Shown here one piece after another: positions 7,206 to 14,989 of a stretch of DNA of 20,250 bases. Both the position numbers and the translations under genes were made by a program. A model generated the notes under the pieces. That model ran no database searches. It was not told where the DNA came from and saw nothing but the letters and a program-made list of their open reading frames with translations. The stretch comes from Actinomycetales bacterium (GTDB lineage: Bacteria > Actinomycetota > Actinomycetes > Actinomycetales > Dermatophilaceae). Positions within the stretch are counted from its first letter, which is position 1, and each line of letters starts with the position of its first letter. The stretch covers positions 1-20,250 of the forward strand of contig JADJVI010000040.1 of the NCBI GenBank assembly GCA_016710645.1. The letters are read 5' to 3'.

Positions 7206-7910
7206 TCAGTCGTTGTGCTCGACCTCGTCGACGATCTGGCGGGCTTCGGCGGCGGCCGCACTCGGGGTCAGCTGTGCCTGGCGGCGGTGGCGCCACCACT
7301 CGATGAGCATCGGCAGCACCGACACCAGCACGATCGCGACGAGCGCGGCCTCGATGTTCTTCTGCAGGAACGGGATCCCGCCAAGGAAATAGCCGAGGAG
7401 AGTCACCCCCGTCGCCCACAGCACGGCCCCGACGAACGACCAGGTGAAGAACCGCTTGCGGTCCATCTGCCCCGCACCAGCGACCACGGTGATGAAGGTC
7501 CGCACGATTGGCACGAATCGACCGATGACCAGCGCCTTGTTGCCATACCGCTCGAAGAACTCGTGCGTCTTGTCGAAGTACTCCTTCTTCGTGAACCGCC
7601 CATTACGCCGGAAGATCGCCGGTCCAACGGCTCGCCCGATCTCGTAGCCGACGACATTGCCGGCGAACGCCGCCGCCGACAGCAGCAGGCACGCCAGCCA
7701 GATCGACATGTGAATGCCGGCCTCGCCCGCCTCAGCGCGGTTAATGAACATCCCCACCGAGAACAGCAGCGAGTCGCCCGGCAGGATTGGGAAGAGCAGC
7801 CCGCACTCGATGAAGACGATCGCTGCGGACACCCAGAACATCTGCGCGCCGAAGCGCTCCAGAAGCCAGGCGGGGTCCATCCAGTCGGGGCCGAGCGCAG
7901 GTGGGGTCAC
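7206..7910 (-). CDS. DedA-family (SNARE-associated/VTT) membrane protein
   Basis: This is a 234-residue polytopic protein of the DedA family, membrane proteins thought to move or flip lipid carriers across the cytoplasmic membrane. Diagnostic parts are the re-entrant segment VFIECGLLFPILPGDSLLF near residues 32-50, the cytoplasmic RFTKKEYFDKTHEFFERYG block, and the family signature VIGRFVPIVRTFITVVAGAG followed by membrane helices GAVLWATGVTLLGYFLGG and ALVAIVLVSVLPMLIEWW. A charged tail ends the protein. The GTG at 7910 lies inside a perfect inverted pair of the GTATGCC motif and has no ribosome site. The internal ATG at 7880 is a possible alternative start, and both would need leaderless or weak initiation. 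The gene stands alone, with two hairpins behind it and a divergent importer operon in front. Confidence 0.85.
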   Translation of the reverse strand: MTPPALGPDWMDPAWLLERFGAQMFWVSAAIVFIECGLLFPILPGDSLLFSVGMFINRAEAGEAGIHMSIWLACLLLSAAAFAGNVVGYEIGRAVGPAIFRRNGRFTKKEYFDKTHEFFERYGNKALVIGRFVPIVRTFITVVAGAGQMDRKRFFTWSFVGAVLWATGVTLLGYFLGGIPFLQKNIEAALVAIVLVSVLPMLIEWWRHRRQAQLTPSAAAAEARQIVDEVEHND

Positions 7911-7931
7911 GGCATACGAGGGTATGCCGTG
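7908..7931. repeat. Perfect inverted pair of the GTATGCC motif
   Basis: CACGGCATAC (7908-7917) and GTATGCCGTG (7922-7931) are perfect complements around GAGG. A further copy lies at 7972-7978. The pair overlaps the DedA start codon within the divergent DedA/importer spacer. Confidence 0.85.
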
Positions 7932-8037
7932 CCGCTGGCACCCAGCGAATCCCCCGCTGTGCGCCCGCTGGGTATGCCGTGTCGCGGGTTGGCGTCTCAG
8001 CGCGTCGTCCCAGTGCCACGGTGTCGGGGCGGACCCC

Positions 8038-8107
8038 TACGATGACGGGTGGACCGAGGCTCGGGATGGGCTCGGGGCACCTGATCGACCGAAGGGGCAA
8101 GTCACTC
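8038..8107 (+). promoter_or_regulatory. Probable -10 box and leader of the amino-acid importer
   Basis: TACGAT at 8038-8043 matches the actinobacterial -10 consensus and would start transcription near 8050, giving a leader of about 58 bases. GAAGGGG about 13 bases before the ATG at 8108 is the likely ribosome site. I do not see a convincing -35. Confidence 0.4.
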
Positions 8108-8998
8108 ATGTTGCGCTCGCGTATCGCCGCCGTCGCCGGATCGGCCGTGTTGCTGGCCGCTCTCACCGCGTGTGGAAGCTCGTCCTCGGGCAGTACTGCT
8201 GCCACCTCCAGCAAGGCCGGCGGGGCCGCGACCACATCGGCTGCCGACACCTGTGCCAAGGGTTCGTTGACCCTCGTGACGCCTGGCAAGTTCACGATCG
8301 GCACCGACGACCCGGCATACGAGCCGTGGTTCAAGGACGGCAAGCCCGCCAACGGCCAGGGCTACGAATCGGCGGTGGCCTTCGCGGTGGCCAAGAAGCT
8401 GGGGTTCGAGGCGACCGACGTGACGTGGGTGACCGTGCCCTTCACCAACGCGATCACCCCGGGCAAGAAGGCCTTCGACGTCGACATCAACCAGGTCTCG
8501 ATCTCCGAGGAGCGGCGCAAGGCGGTCGACTTCTCGACCGGCTACTACGACGTGGCGCAGGCCGTCATCAGCTACAAGGGCTCGCCGATCGACGGCAAGA
8601 CGACGGTCGCCGACCTGGCGGGCGCCAAGCTGGGCGCTCAGGTGGGCACGACGTCTTACAAGGCGATCACCGACCAGATCAAGCCGAGCAAGACCCCCGG
8701 GGTCTACGACACCAACGACCTGGCTGTGCAGGCCCTGAAGAACAAGCAGATCGACGGCATCGTCGCCGACGTGCCGACGGCCTTCTACATGACGGCTGCG
8801 CAGCTCGACAACGGCGTCATCGTCGGCCAGCTGCCCGCTGCCGGCGGCACGCAGGAGCAGTTCGGCATGGTGCTGAGCAAGGGGTCGGCCCTGACGCCGT
8901 GTGTGTCGAAGGCGGTCGACGCGCTGCGCGCCGACGGCACGTTGGCCAAGCTGGCCACTCAGTGGCTCACCAACGCCGGCGCCCCGGCTCTGAAGTAG
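8108..8998 (+). CDS. Polar amino-acid ABC transporter substrate-binding lipoprotein
   Basis: This is a 296-residue family 3 solute-binding protein. A type II signal peptide is clear: Arg residues at 3 and 5, a hydrophobic core AAVAGSAVLLAAL, and lipobox LTAC, so Cys is acylated and the protein is tethered outside the membrane. A Ser/Gly/Thr/Ala linker follows. The mature domain has the family opening LTLVTPGKFTIGTDDPAYEPWF, then FDVDINQVSISEERRKAVDFS and ADLAGAKLGAQVGTTSYKAI, typical of His/Gln/Cys-type binding proteins. The frame is open further upstream, but ATG 8108 is chosen because the signal peptide begins there. It is followed by its permease and ATPase, forming a complete importer. 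The exact amino acid cannot be told from sequence alone. Confidence 0.9.
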   Translation: MLRSRIAAVAGSAVLLAALTACGSSSSGSTAATSSKAGGAATTSAADTCAKGSLTLVTPGKFTIGTDDPAYEPWFKDGKPANGQGYESAVAFAVAKKLGFEATDVTWVTVPFTNAITPGKKAFDVDINQVSISEERRKAVDFSTGYYDVAQAVISYKGSPIDGKTTVADLAGAKLGAQVGTTSYKAITDQIKPSKTPGVYDTNDLAVQALKNKQIDGIVADVPTAFYMTAAQLDNGVIVGQLPAAGGTQEQFGMVLSKGSALTPCVSKAVDALRADGTLAKLATQWLTNAGAPALK

Positions 8999-9056
8999 CC
9001 CGGACCTCGGCAGCCCGCCTCAGCGCGCGCGTCACCACACGGCATACCGGCAGCGC

Positions 9057-9959
9057 ATGTCGACCCCACCCAGCGATCGAGCGGGCGTGACGGCTGGCGA
9101 GCACACGGACGCTCGTCGCGCCTGGGTGCCGTCGGCTCTCGAACTGGAACGACGGGCCTACCGCCGATCCCGGACCGTGCGCTCGGCCGCCATCGCCTCG
9201 ATCAGCACCATCATCCTGGTCGGGGTGCTCGGTTTCGTTGTCACGAGCTCCTCGGGTTGGCCTCGGGTCAAGGAGACCTTCTTCGACTGGGACAAGGCGG
9301 TGGCGTCCTTCCCGGCCGTGCTCAACGGGCTCTGGCTCAACATCCGGGTGCTGCTGGTGTGCTCGGTGCTCATCACGGCGCTCGGGCTGACCATCGCGGT
9401 GATCCGCACCCTGCGCGGGCCGGTGTTTTTCCCGTTGCGGCTTTTCGGAGCTGCCTTCACGGATCTGTTCCGCGGGTTGCCATTGCTGTTGGTCTTGCTG
9501 TTGCTCGGCTTCGGTGTGCCGGCTCTCGGGCTCGACGGGGTGCCGCAGGAGGCGGTCTTCTGGGGCTGCGCCGCGCTGGTGCTGAGCTACTCGGCATACG
9601 TGGCCGAGGTCTTCCGGGCCGGCATCGAATCGGTGCACCCGTCGCAGCGGGCGGCGGCCCGGTCGCTGGGGCTGACTCACACCCAGTCGTTGCGCTTCGT
9701 CATCGTGCCGCAGGCGATCCGGCGAGTGTTGCCCCCGCTGCTCAACGACTTCGTCTCGCTGCAGAAGGACTCCGGCCTCATCGCCGTGCTCGGCGTCGTC
9801 GACGCGATCCGCGCCGCGCAGATCGAGACCGCGCGTGACTTCAACTTCACGCCGTATGTCGTCGCCGGGGTGCTCTTCGTGTGTCTGACCATCCCGATGG
9901 CCCGCTTCACCGACTGGGTGGCCCGCAAGCAGGGCTTCCAGGGCGGTGGGCTGCTGTGA
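9057..9959 (+). CDS. Polar amino-acid ABC transporter permease
   Basis: This is a 300-residue inner-membrane permease of the HisM/GlnP type. A hydrophilic N-terminus of about 40 residues precedes the first helix (AIASISTIILVGVLGFVV). Further helices follow, including WLNIRVLLVCSVLITALGLT and LFRGLPLLLVLLLLGFGVPAL. The ATPase-docking EAA loop is visible as EVFRAGIESVHPSQRAAARS followed by LGLTHTQSLRFVIVPQAIRR, and the conserved tail LLNDFVSLQKDSGLIAVLGV is present. Only one permease is encoded, so it should act as a homodimer. Its stop overlaps the ATPase start (GTGA). A spacer of 58 bases with one copy of the GTATGCC motif separates it from the binding protein. Confidence 0.9.
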   Translation: MSTPPSDRAGVTAGEHTDARRAWVPSALELERRAYRRSRTVRSAAIASISTIILVGVLGFVVTSSSGWPRVKETFFDWDKAVASFPAVLNGLWLNIRVLLVCSVLITALGLTIAVIRTLRGPVFFPLRLFGAAFTDLFRGLPLLLVLLLLGFGVPALGLDGVPQEAVFWGCAALVLSYSAYVAEVFRAGIESVHPSQRAAARSLGLTHTQSLRFVIVPQAIRRVLPPLLNDFVSLQKDSGLIAVLGVVDAIRAAQIETARDFNFTPYVVAGVLFVCLTIPMARFTDWVARKQGFQGGGLL

Positions 9960-10693
9960 GCCTGTTGTCGATCTCGGGTCTGCGAAAGTCGTTCGGGGAC
10001 AACGTCGTTCTCGACGGGTTCGATATGGACGTGGCCCCTGGCGAGTGTGTCGTGCTCATCGGCGCGTCGGGATCGGGCAAGTCGACTCTGCTTCGTTGCG
10101 TCAACCTGCTCGAGACCGTCGACGACGGAGTCATCGAGCTGGCCGGTCAGGACATCACCGACCCCCGGGTCAACCCCGACCAGGTGCGCGCCCGGATGGG
10201 GATGGTCTTCCAGGCCTACAACCTCTTTCCGCACCTGAGCGTTCTGGACAACATCATGCTGGCGCCGGTGCGGGTGCACCGGCGGCGCGCGCGCGCCGAG
10301 GCGGCGACCGCGGCGCAGGAGATCCTCGAGCGGGTGGGCCTGGCCGACAAGGCCCGCGTGCGGCCCGACGAACTCTCAGGTGGGCAACAACAGCGGGTCG
10401 CCATCGCCCGCGCCCTGGTCAACTCGCCCGAGCTCATGCTGCTGGACGAGGTGACCTCGGCCCTCGACCCGGAACTCGTCGGCGAGGTGCTCGACCTGCT
10501 GGTCAGCCTCAAGGCCGACGGGATGACCATGGTGCTCGCGACCCACGAGATGGCCTTCGCCAAGGAGGTCGCCGACCGGGTCTGCTTCCTGCACGGCGGT
10601 CAGATCCACGAGGAGGGTCCGCCGGCGTCATTGCTGACGGCGCCCACTCGCGAGCGCACCCGGGCCTTCCTCGCCCGTTTCGTCGGCCTCTAG
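9956..10693 (+). CDS. Polar amino-acid ABC transporter ATP-binding protein
   Basis: This is a 245-residue GlnQ/HisP-type ATPase that powers the importer. All motifs are intact and in order: Walker A GASGSGKST, Q-loop MVFQAYNLFPHLS, signature LSGGQQQRVAIARAL, Walker B LMLLDEVTSALDPE, and H-loop ATHEM. The GTG at 9956 overlaps the permease stop and is chosen because the protein begins directly with the family's SISGLRKSFG strand. An in-frame opening further upstream would lie inside the permease gene. The length matches the family. The last gene of the importer operon, it is followed by a 76-base spacer with weak inverted repeats. Confidence 0.92.
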   Translation: MSLLSISGLRKSFGDNVVLDGFDMDVAPGECVVLIGASGSGKSTLLRCVNLLETVDDGVIELAGQDITDPRVNPDQVRARMGMVFQAYNLFPHLSVLDNIMLAPVRVHRRRARAEAATAAQEILERVGLADKARVRPDELSGGQQQRVAIARALVNSPELMLLDEVTSALDPELVGEVLDLLVSLKADGMTMVLATHEMAFAKEVADRVCFLHGGQIHEEGPPASLLTAPTRERTRAFLARFVGL

Positions 10694-10742
10694 CACCGGC
10701 CAGCTCCCCCTCGGCCAGGGCCCGAAAAACCTGGCGACCGGT
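10694..10742 (+). terminator. Possible terminator after the importer operon
   Basis: CACCGG (10695-10700) and CCGGTG (10737-10742) enclose a second pair, CCAGG and CCTGG, around GCCCGAAAAA. The nested stems lack a T run, so terminator function is tentative. Confidence 0.3.
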
Positions 10743-10757
10743 GTCGGTGGGCCTGGC

Positions 10758-10769
10758 TAGCATCCTCGG
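10758..10769 (+). promoter_or_regulatory. Leaderless promoter -10 box for the ABC-2 exporter
   Basis: TAGCAT (10758-10763) lies six bases before the GTG at 10770, and there is no purine-rich ribosome site. This is the usual geometry of a leaderless actinobacterial transcript. No clear -35 is visible. Confidence 0.5.
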
Positions 10770-11724
10770 GTGGGCACTTCGGAGGCGTCGAGCAGCGACG
10801 TGTTGGTCAGCGCGCGGGGGTTGACCAAGACCTTCGGCGACTTCGTCGCGGTCGACGGCATTGACGTCGAGGTGCGCCGGGGCGAGGCGTTCGGATTCCT
10901 CGGCCCCAATGGCGCAGGCAAGTCCTCGACGATGCGGATGATCGGCTGCGTCTCGCCGGCGACCGGCGGTGAGCTGCGGATCTTCGGTCAAGACCCGGCC
11001 GTCGACGGGCCGGCCATCCGAGCCCGCCTTGGGAGCTGCCCGCAGGCCGACATGCTCGATGAGGAACTCACCGTGCAAGAGAACCTCTGGATCTATGGCC
11101 GCTACTTCGGGCTGACCAAGGCCCAAACCCGCAAGCGGGCCACCGAGTTGCTGGATTTCGCCCAGCTGACCGATCGACGCGGCGACAAGGTCGAGCCGCT
11201 CTCCGGCGGGATGAAACGCCGCCTCACCATCGCCCGCAGCCTGATCAACAACCCCCGAACTGCTCCTGCTCGACGAGCCGACCACCGGCCTGGACCCGCA
11301 GGCGCGGCACATCCTCTGGGACCGGCTCTTCCGGCTCAAACGTCAAGGCGTGACCCTCATCATCACGACGCACTACATGGATGAGGCCGAGCAACTCTGT
11401 GACCGGCTGGTCGTCATGGACCACGGCCGGATCGTCGCCGAGGGCAGCCCGCGCGACCTCATCACGCGCTACTCCACGCGCGAGGTGGTCGAGCTGCGCT
11501 TCGACACTGACGACCACTCCGATCACATCGACGCGGTGACCGGGGTCGCTGCGGCCAGCCGCGTGGAACTGCTGCCGGACCGACTGCTGGTCTACACCGA
11601 CGACGGTGACGCGACGAGCGCCGACCTGCACGCCCGAGGCGTCATCCCACTCTCGACCTTGGTGCGCCGGTCCACCCTCGAAGACGTCTTCCTGCACCTC
11701 ACCGGCCGGACGCTGGTCGACTGA
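10770..11724 (+). CDS. ABC-2 exporter ATP-binding protein (DrrA/NodI-like), frameshifted
   Basis: Two frames join at a run of five C (11252-11256). With four C the reading is SLINNP|ELLLLDEPTTGLDP, a perfect family match, giving about 317 residues. The first frame holds the Walker A GPNGAGKSS, the Q-loop region (CPQADMLDEELTV) and the signature LSGGMKRRLTIARSL. The second holds Walker B LLLLDEPTTGLDP, H-loop TTHYMDEAEQLC and the C-terminal regulatory part ending in EDVFLHLTGR. DrrA/NodI-type ATPases drive export of drugs, lipids or lipo-oligosaccharides. As printed, the sequence would give a truncated protein lacking Walker B. The extra C in a homopolymer is most simply a sequencing or assembly error. 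Its stop overlaps the first permease by one base (TGATG). Confidence 0.82.
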
Positions 11725-12596
11725 TGTCGAGCTCCACTGTCCAGTCGACGGCCACGACCACCGCCCCGGGCGGGGGAGGCCGAGCGGGCCGCGGCGGGCA
11801 CGGCATACGGGAGCCGTTGTCCTGGCCCGAGCGGATCCGAGCCGTCGTCGGCTACTTCCTCACCGTCTACCGCCGCACCTGGCGCGGCTCGATCATCGGC
11901 CGGTTCGCCTCGCCGCTGTTCTTCCTGCTCGCGATGGGGCTCGGGCTCGGGTCGCTGGTCGATGCCACGGCCGGCGGGGTCGGCGGACTGTCCTACCTGC
12001 ATTTCGTCGTGCCCGCGATCGTCGCGACGCAGTCGATGTGGGTGGCCATGGGCGAGTCGACCTACCAGGTCATGGGCTACTTCAAGTGGAACAAGATGTA
12101 TGCCGCGATGCTCGCCACTCCGCTGCGGGTCGCCGACATCCTCACCGGCCATCTGCTCACCGTCGTCTTCCATCTCGCCACTGCAACAACGATTTTCGTG
12201 GCCGTCGCGGCGGAATTCGGAGGTTTCGCAGGGTGGGGCGCGCTGTGGTGCATCCCGATCGGGGTGCTCACCGGGCTGGCCTTCGCGGTGCCGGTCTTCG
12301 CCTATACCGCGAGCCAACAGACCGAGGACGGCTACAACATCCTCTTCCGGATGGTCGTGTCGCCGCTCATGCTCTTCTCGGGCACCTTCTTTCCCATCGC
12401 GCAGCTGCCGGTGTGGCTCCAGCCGATCGCCTGGGCGACCCCGCTGTGGCATGGCGTCGAGTTGGCCCGCGGTGCGGCGACCGGGGTGGTGTCCAGTCCG
12501 GTGGCGGCATGGGTGCATGTGGCCGCGCTGCTGGCATTCGTGGGCATCGGCTGGGTGCTGGCGCTGCGGCTGTTCACCCGGAGGTTGGTCGCATGA
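11724..12596 (+). CDS. ABC-2 type exporter permease, first of two
   Basis: This is a 290-residue permease of the ABC-2 (DrrB/NodJ) family. A Gly/Ser/Thr-rich hydrophilic N-terminus of about 30 residues precedes the first helices (IIGRFASPLFFLLAMGLGLG). The family block FKWNKMYAAMLATPLRVADI follows, the hallmark cytoplasmic loop with 'Y.AML.TPL'. Later come the conserved MVVSPLMLFSGTFFPIAQLP and TPLWHGVELARG segments. It overlaps the ATPase upstream and the second permease downstream, so the three genes form one translationally coupled operon. An unusual ATA codon in HGIRE at the N-terminus is part of a GGCATAC motif copy. Confidence 0.88.
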   Translation: MSSSTVQSTATTTAPGGGGRAGRGGHGIREPLSWPERIRAVVGYFLTVYRRTWRGSIIGRFASPLFFLLAMGLGLGSLVDATAGGVGGLSYLHFVVPAIVATQSMWVAMGESTYQVMGYFKWNKMYAAMLATPLRVADILTGHLLTVVFHLATATTIFVAVAAEFGGFAGWGALWCIPIGVLTGLAFAVPVFAYTASQQTEDGYNILFRMVVSPLMLFSGTFFPIAQLPVWLQPIAWATPLWHGVELARGAATGVVSSPVAAWVHVAALLAFVGIGWVLALRLFTRRLVA

Positions 12597-13429
12597 GCGG
12601 CCTCGACCTCGGCGCCCCCGCCTCCCGCGCGACCCGCGTCTCCCGCGCGCTCCCGTTCCCCGCCGGCGCGGGCATGGCGCGCTGGGTCATCGCCCGCAAC
12701 GCAATGGCCTTCCGGCACGGCTGGGTCGCCCTGGTCACCGGCTTCGCCGAGCCGGTCTTCTACCTGTTCTCCCTCGGCGTCGGCATCGGCGCCCTGGTGC
12801 ACTCGGTCCGCACCGATGGGGGCAGCGAGGTCCCGTATGCCGTGTTCGTCGCCCCCGCGCTGCTCGCGTCCTCGGCGATGAACGGCGCGGTGATGGACTC
12901 GACCTTCAACGTCTTCTTCAAGTTGCGTTACGCCAAGCTCTACGACTCGATGCTCGCCACGCCGCTTGGCCCGCGCGATATCGCGGTCGGCGAGATCGGG
13001 TGGGCGCTGCTGCGAGGCGCGCTCTACTCGGCGGCCTTCCTCGCGGTCGCCCTGCTCGCCGGGGTGGTCACCTCGTGGTGGGCGCTACTTGCCCTGCCGG
13101 CAGCCGTGCTCATCGGGTTGGCGTTCGCGGCAGTCGGCATGTTCGCCACCACCTATATGACTAGCTGGCAGCACTTCGACTACATCACCCTGGCGATCCA
13201 GCCGATGTTCCTCTTCTCGGCGACCTTCTTCCCGCTCTCGACCTACCCCGAGGGCATCCAGTGGCTGGTGCAAGCGACGCCGCTGTATCACGGCGTTGCC
13301 CTGGAGCGCGGCCTCATGCTCGGAGAGGTGAGTTGGGCGCTCGCCGGGCACACGGCATACCTCGTCGTCTTGGGGGTGATCGGCGCCCTCGGTGCCGCCC
13401 GCCGCATCGAGCGCCTGCTGCTGACCTGA
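12593..13429 (+). CDS. ABC-2 type exporter permease, second of two
   Basis: This is a 278-residue ABC-2 permease paralogous to the gene before it. The hallmark loop is LRYAKLYDSMLATPLGPRDI, and the later family segment is IQPMFLFSATFFPLSTYPEG followed by TPLYHGVALERG. The two paralogues probably form a heterodimeric channel with two ATPase copies. The start ATG overlaps the previous stop (ATGA). The real protein begins at 12593, although the frame is open far upstream within the first permease. The substrate is unknown; NodIJ- and DrrAB-like exporters handle lipids, antibiotics or polysaccharide-linked molecules. The operon ends here. Confidence 0.88.
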   Translation: MSGLDLGAPASRATRVSRALPFPAGAGMARWVIARNAMAFRHGWVALVTGFAEPVFYLFSLGVGIGALVHSVRTDGGSEVPYAVFVAPALLASSAMNGAVMDSTFNVFFKLRYAKLYDSMLATPLGPRDIAVGEIGWALLRGALYSAAFLAVALLAGVVTSWWALLALPAAVLIGLAFAAVGMFATTYMTSWQHFDYITLAIQPMFLFSATFFPLSTYPEGIQWLVQATPLYHGVALERGLMLGEVSWALAGHTAYLVVLGVIGALGAARRIERLLLT

Positions 13430-13434
13430 CGCGC

Positions 13435-13502
13435 TAGCGTGGGGCGACAATTCCCCATCCCTCGGTGATGGGGTCGCGGGTCTGCACGGTGAAGGGCGGG
13501 AG
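13435..13502 (+). promoter_or_regulatory. Probable promoter, leader hairpin and ribosome site of the TIR gene
   Basis: TAGCGT at 13435-13440 is a good actinobacterial -10, six bases after the exporter stop. The leader then contains a perfect 7-bp hairpin, CCCCATC (13453-13459) with GATGGGG (13467-13473). The hairpin could instead end the exporter transcript, but no T run follows. GGGCGGGAG (13494-13502) is a strong ribosome site for GTG 13508. Confidence 0.42.
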
Positions 13503-13507
13503 TAAGC

Positions 13508-14989
13508 GTGGCGACGGTGTTTGTGTCGCATTCCAGCGAAGACGGGGTGATCTCGTCGGAGATTGCAGCTGCGCTCCGCGGGAGAGGTCACACGGTGTGG
13601 CTGGATCAGACCGACCTCCCGGCCGGCGACAGCTTGGCCTCGTCGATCGAGGCGGGCATTGTCGCCTCCGACGTCTTCCTCTTGCTGCATTCCGCCAACG
13701 CCATTCGCAAGGGGTGGGTGTCGCTCGAATGGCAAGCCGCCCTCGAACGCACGGTGGCCGAAACCGACTATCGCTTCGTCGTCGCCGTCCTCGACGACAC
13801 GCCGTTGCCGTTGCTGTTGCGCGGGCGGAAGTGGATCGACCTGCGTGGCAACAGCGCTGCAGTGGGAGCTGAGGGGTTCACGCAGGTGCTCGACGCCGTG
13901 GGACCGATCCCGGCTCCGGCACCCTCAGCGCGCACCGGCAAGGCGACCGTCTGGGTCTTCGACGACGAGGAGCGATGGACGGAGGGGTTCACGCAACGGC
14001 ATGGCGACACCTTCACCATCACGACCTTCAATGACGCATCAGCGCTGCTCACAGCGGTGCTCACCGGCGACGAGCTGCCCGACATCCTGCTCTTGGACCT
14101 CTATGCCCCTCGCGGCCGTAGCCCGGAGGGTGAGCTGCGCGAGGCGGAGTCCTGCGTGCGGGAGATGATCGCGGCGGAGGTGGTGCTGCGCGGTGACGTC
14201 GACCGCGCCTGGCACCCGGCAGGCGTCGACATCGTCGAGGCGGTGCGGGAGTTCTATCCGGCATCTCGTCTGCCCATCGCCATGCACACCCAGCAGGGTC
14301 TCGCGCTGCTGCGGGAGGATCTGCTCGAACAGCTTGAGTCGCTCGACGTCGGCTGGCTGATCAAGAACCGGTTCAGCCCGGAAACCGATCGGCTGGTGCT
14401 CGACCGGCTGGCGATGCGCAGTGGTCGCCCCCTGCCAGCGGGTCGCCCGCGAGTGTTGATCATCGACGACAATCCCGCCTTCATCGAGGCGTTCACGGCG
14501 CGGCATTCGGAGCATTACCTCATTCGTGCGCTGTCCTCGGAAGCCGAGGTCATGCCGACCCTCCGCGAGCTGGAGATGAGCGGGGAGTTCCCGGATCTGT
14601 TCGTCGTCGACATGTACTACCCACGCACGACGCCGACAGCGGCGGCCGACATTGCCTATGCCAACGGGCAATTGCGCGATTTCGCAGTGCTGGAAGAACG
14701 CGCGCAGACCCTGGTGGCCCAGTGCTACGAGCCGCTGGGCTTGAGCGTGCTGCGCAAGATCCGGCGGCATGTGCGGTTCCCGGAACTGCCGATCATCATG
14801 TATTCCCAGAGCGGGCTGCTGACCATCGGCGATCACGGTTTCCAGGAGATCGAGCGGTTGGACGCCGGGTGGCTGCTCAAGGATCGCTACGACGCGCGGA
14901 CCGAGGAGGTCCTGGTGTGCGGTGAGTTGATGCGGGCCCGGCTGGCTGCTCGGCGGCGTGACCGGGACGGCGTGGCCAGCCGTGGCTAG
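13508..14989 (+). CDS. TIR domain fused to two receiver (response-regulator) domains
   Basis: This is a 493-residue cytoplasmic protein. Residues 1-130 are a TIR domain: the opening strand is VFVSHSSED, then HTVWLDQTDLPAGDSL, and the helix with Trp70 and Glu74 (KGWVSLEWQAAL) in the place of the NADase Glu. Residues about 146-290 are a receiver-like domain (acid pair D152/D153, phospho-acceptor D197 in LLLDLYAPRG, Lys286). Residues about 314-475 are a second one (D320/D321, D368 in FVVDMYYPR, Ser433, Lys458). Both receivers have long insertions between the acceptor Asp and the Ser/Thr strand. TIR domains of bacteria often cleave NAD or make NAD-derived signals, and receivers take phosphate from histidine kinases; neither activity is shown here. 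No kinase gene lies nearby. It overlaps the RyR gene by 8 bases, which argues for a joint function. Confidence 0.82.
   Translation: MATVFVSHSSEDGVISSEIAAALRGRGHTVWLDQTDLPAGDSLASSIEAGIVASDVFLLLHSANAIRKGWVSLEWQAALERTVAETDYRFVVAVLDDTPLPLLLRGRKWIDLRGNSAAVGAEGFTQVLDAVGPIPAPAPSARTGKATVWVFDDEERWTEGFTQRHGDTFTITTFNDASALLTAVLTGDELPDILLLDLYAPRGRSPEGELREAESCVREMIAAEVVLRGDVDRAWHPAGVDIVEAVREFYPASRLPIAMHTQQGLALLREDLLEQLESLDVGWLIKNRFSPETDRLVLDRLAMRSGRPLPAGRPRVLIIDDNPAFIEAFTARHSEHYLIRALSSEAEVMPTLRELEMSGEFPDLFVVDMYYPRTTPTAAADIAYANGQLRDFAVLEERAQTLVAQCYEPLGLSVLRKIRRHVRFPELPIIMYSQSGLLTIGDHGFQEIERLDAGWLLKDRYDARTEEVLVCGELMRARLAARRRDRDGVASRG

Noticed and set aside
11241..11270. Programmed ribosomal frameshift in the exporter ATPase
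   Set aside because: No slippery heptamer with a downstream structure typical of such sites; exporter ATPases are not known to need it, and a single extra C in a run explains it more simply.
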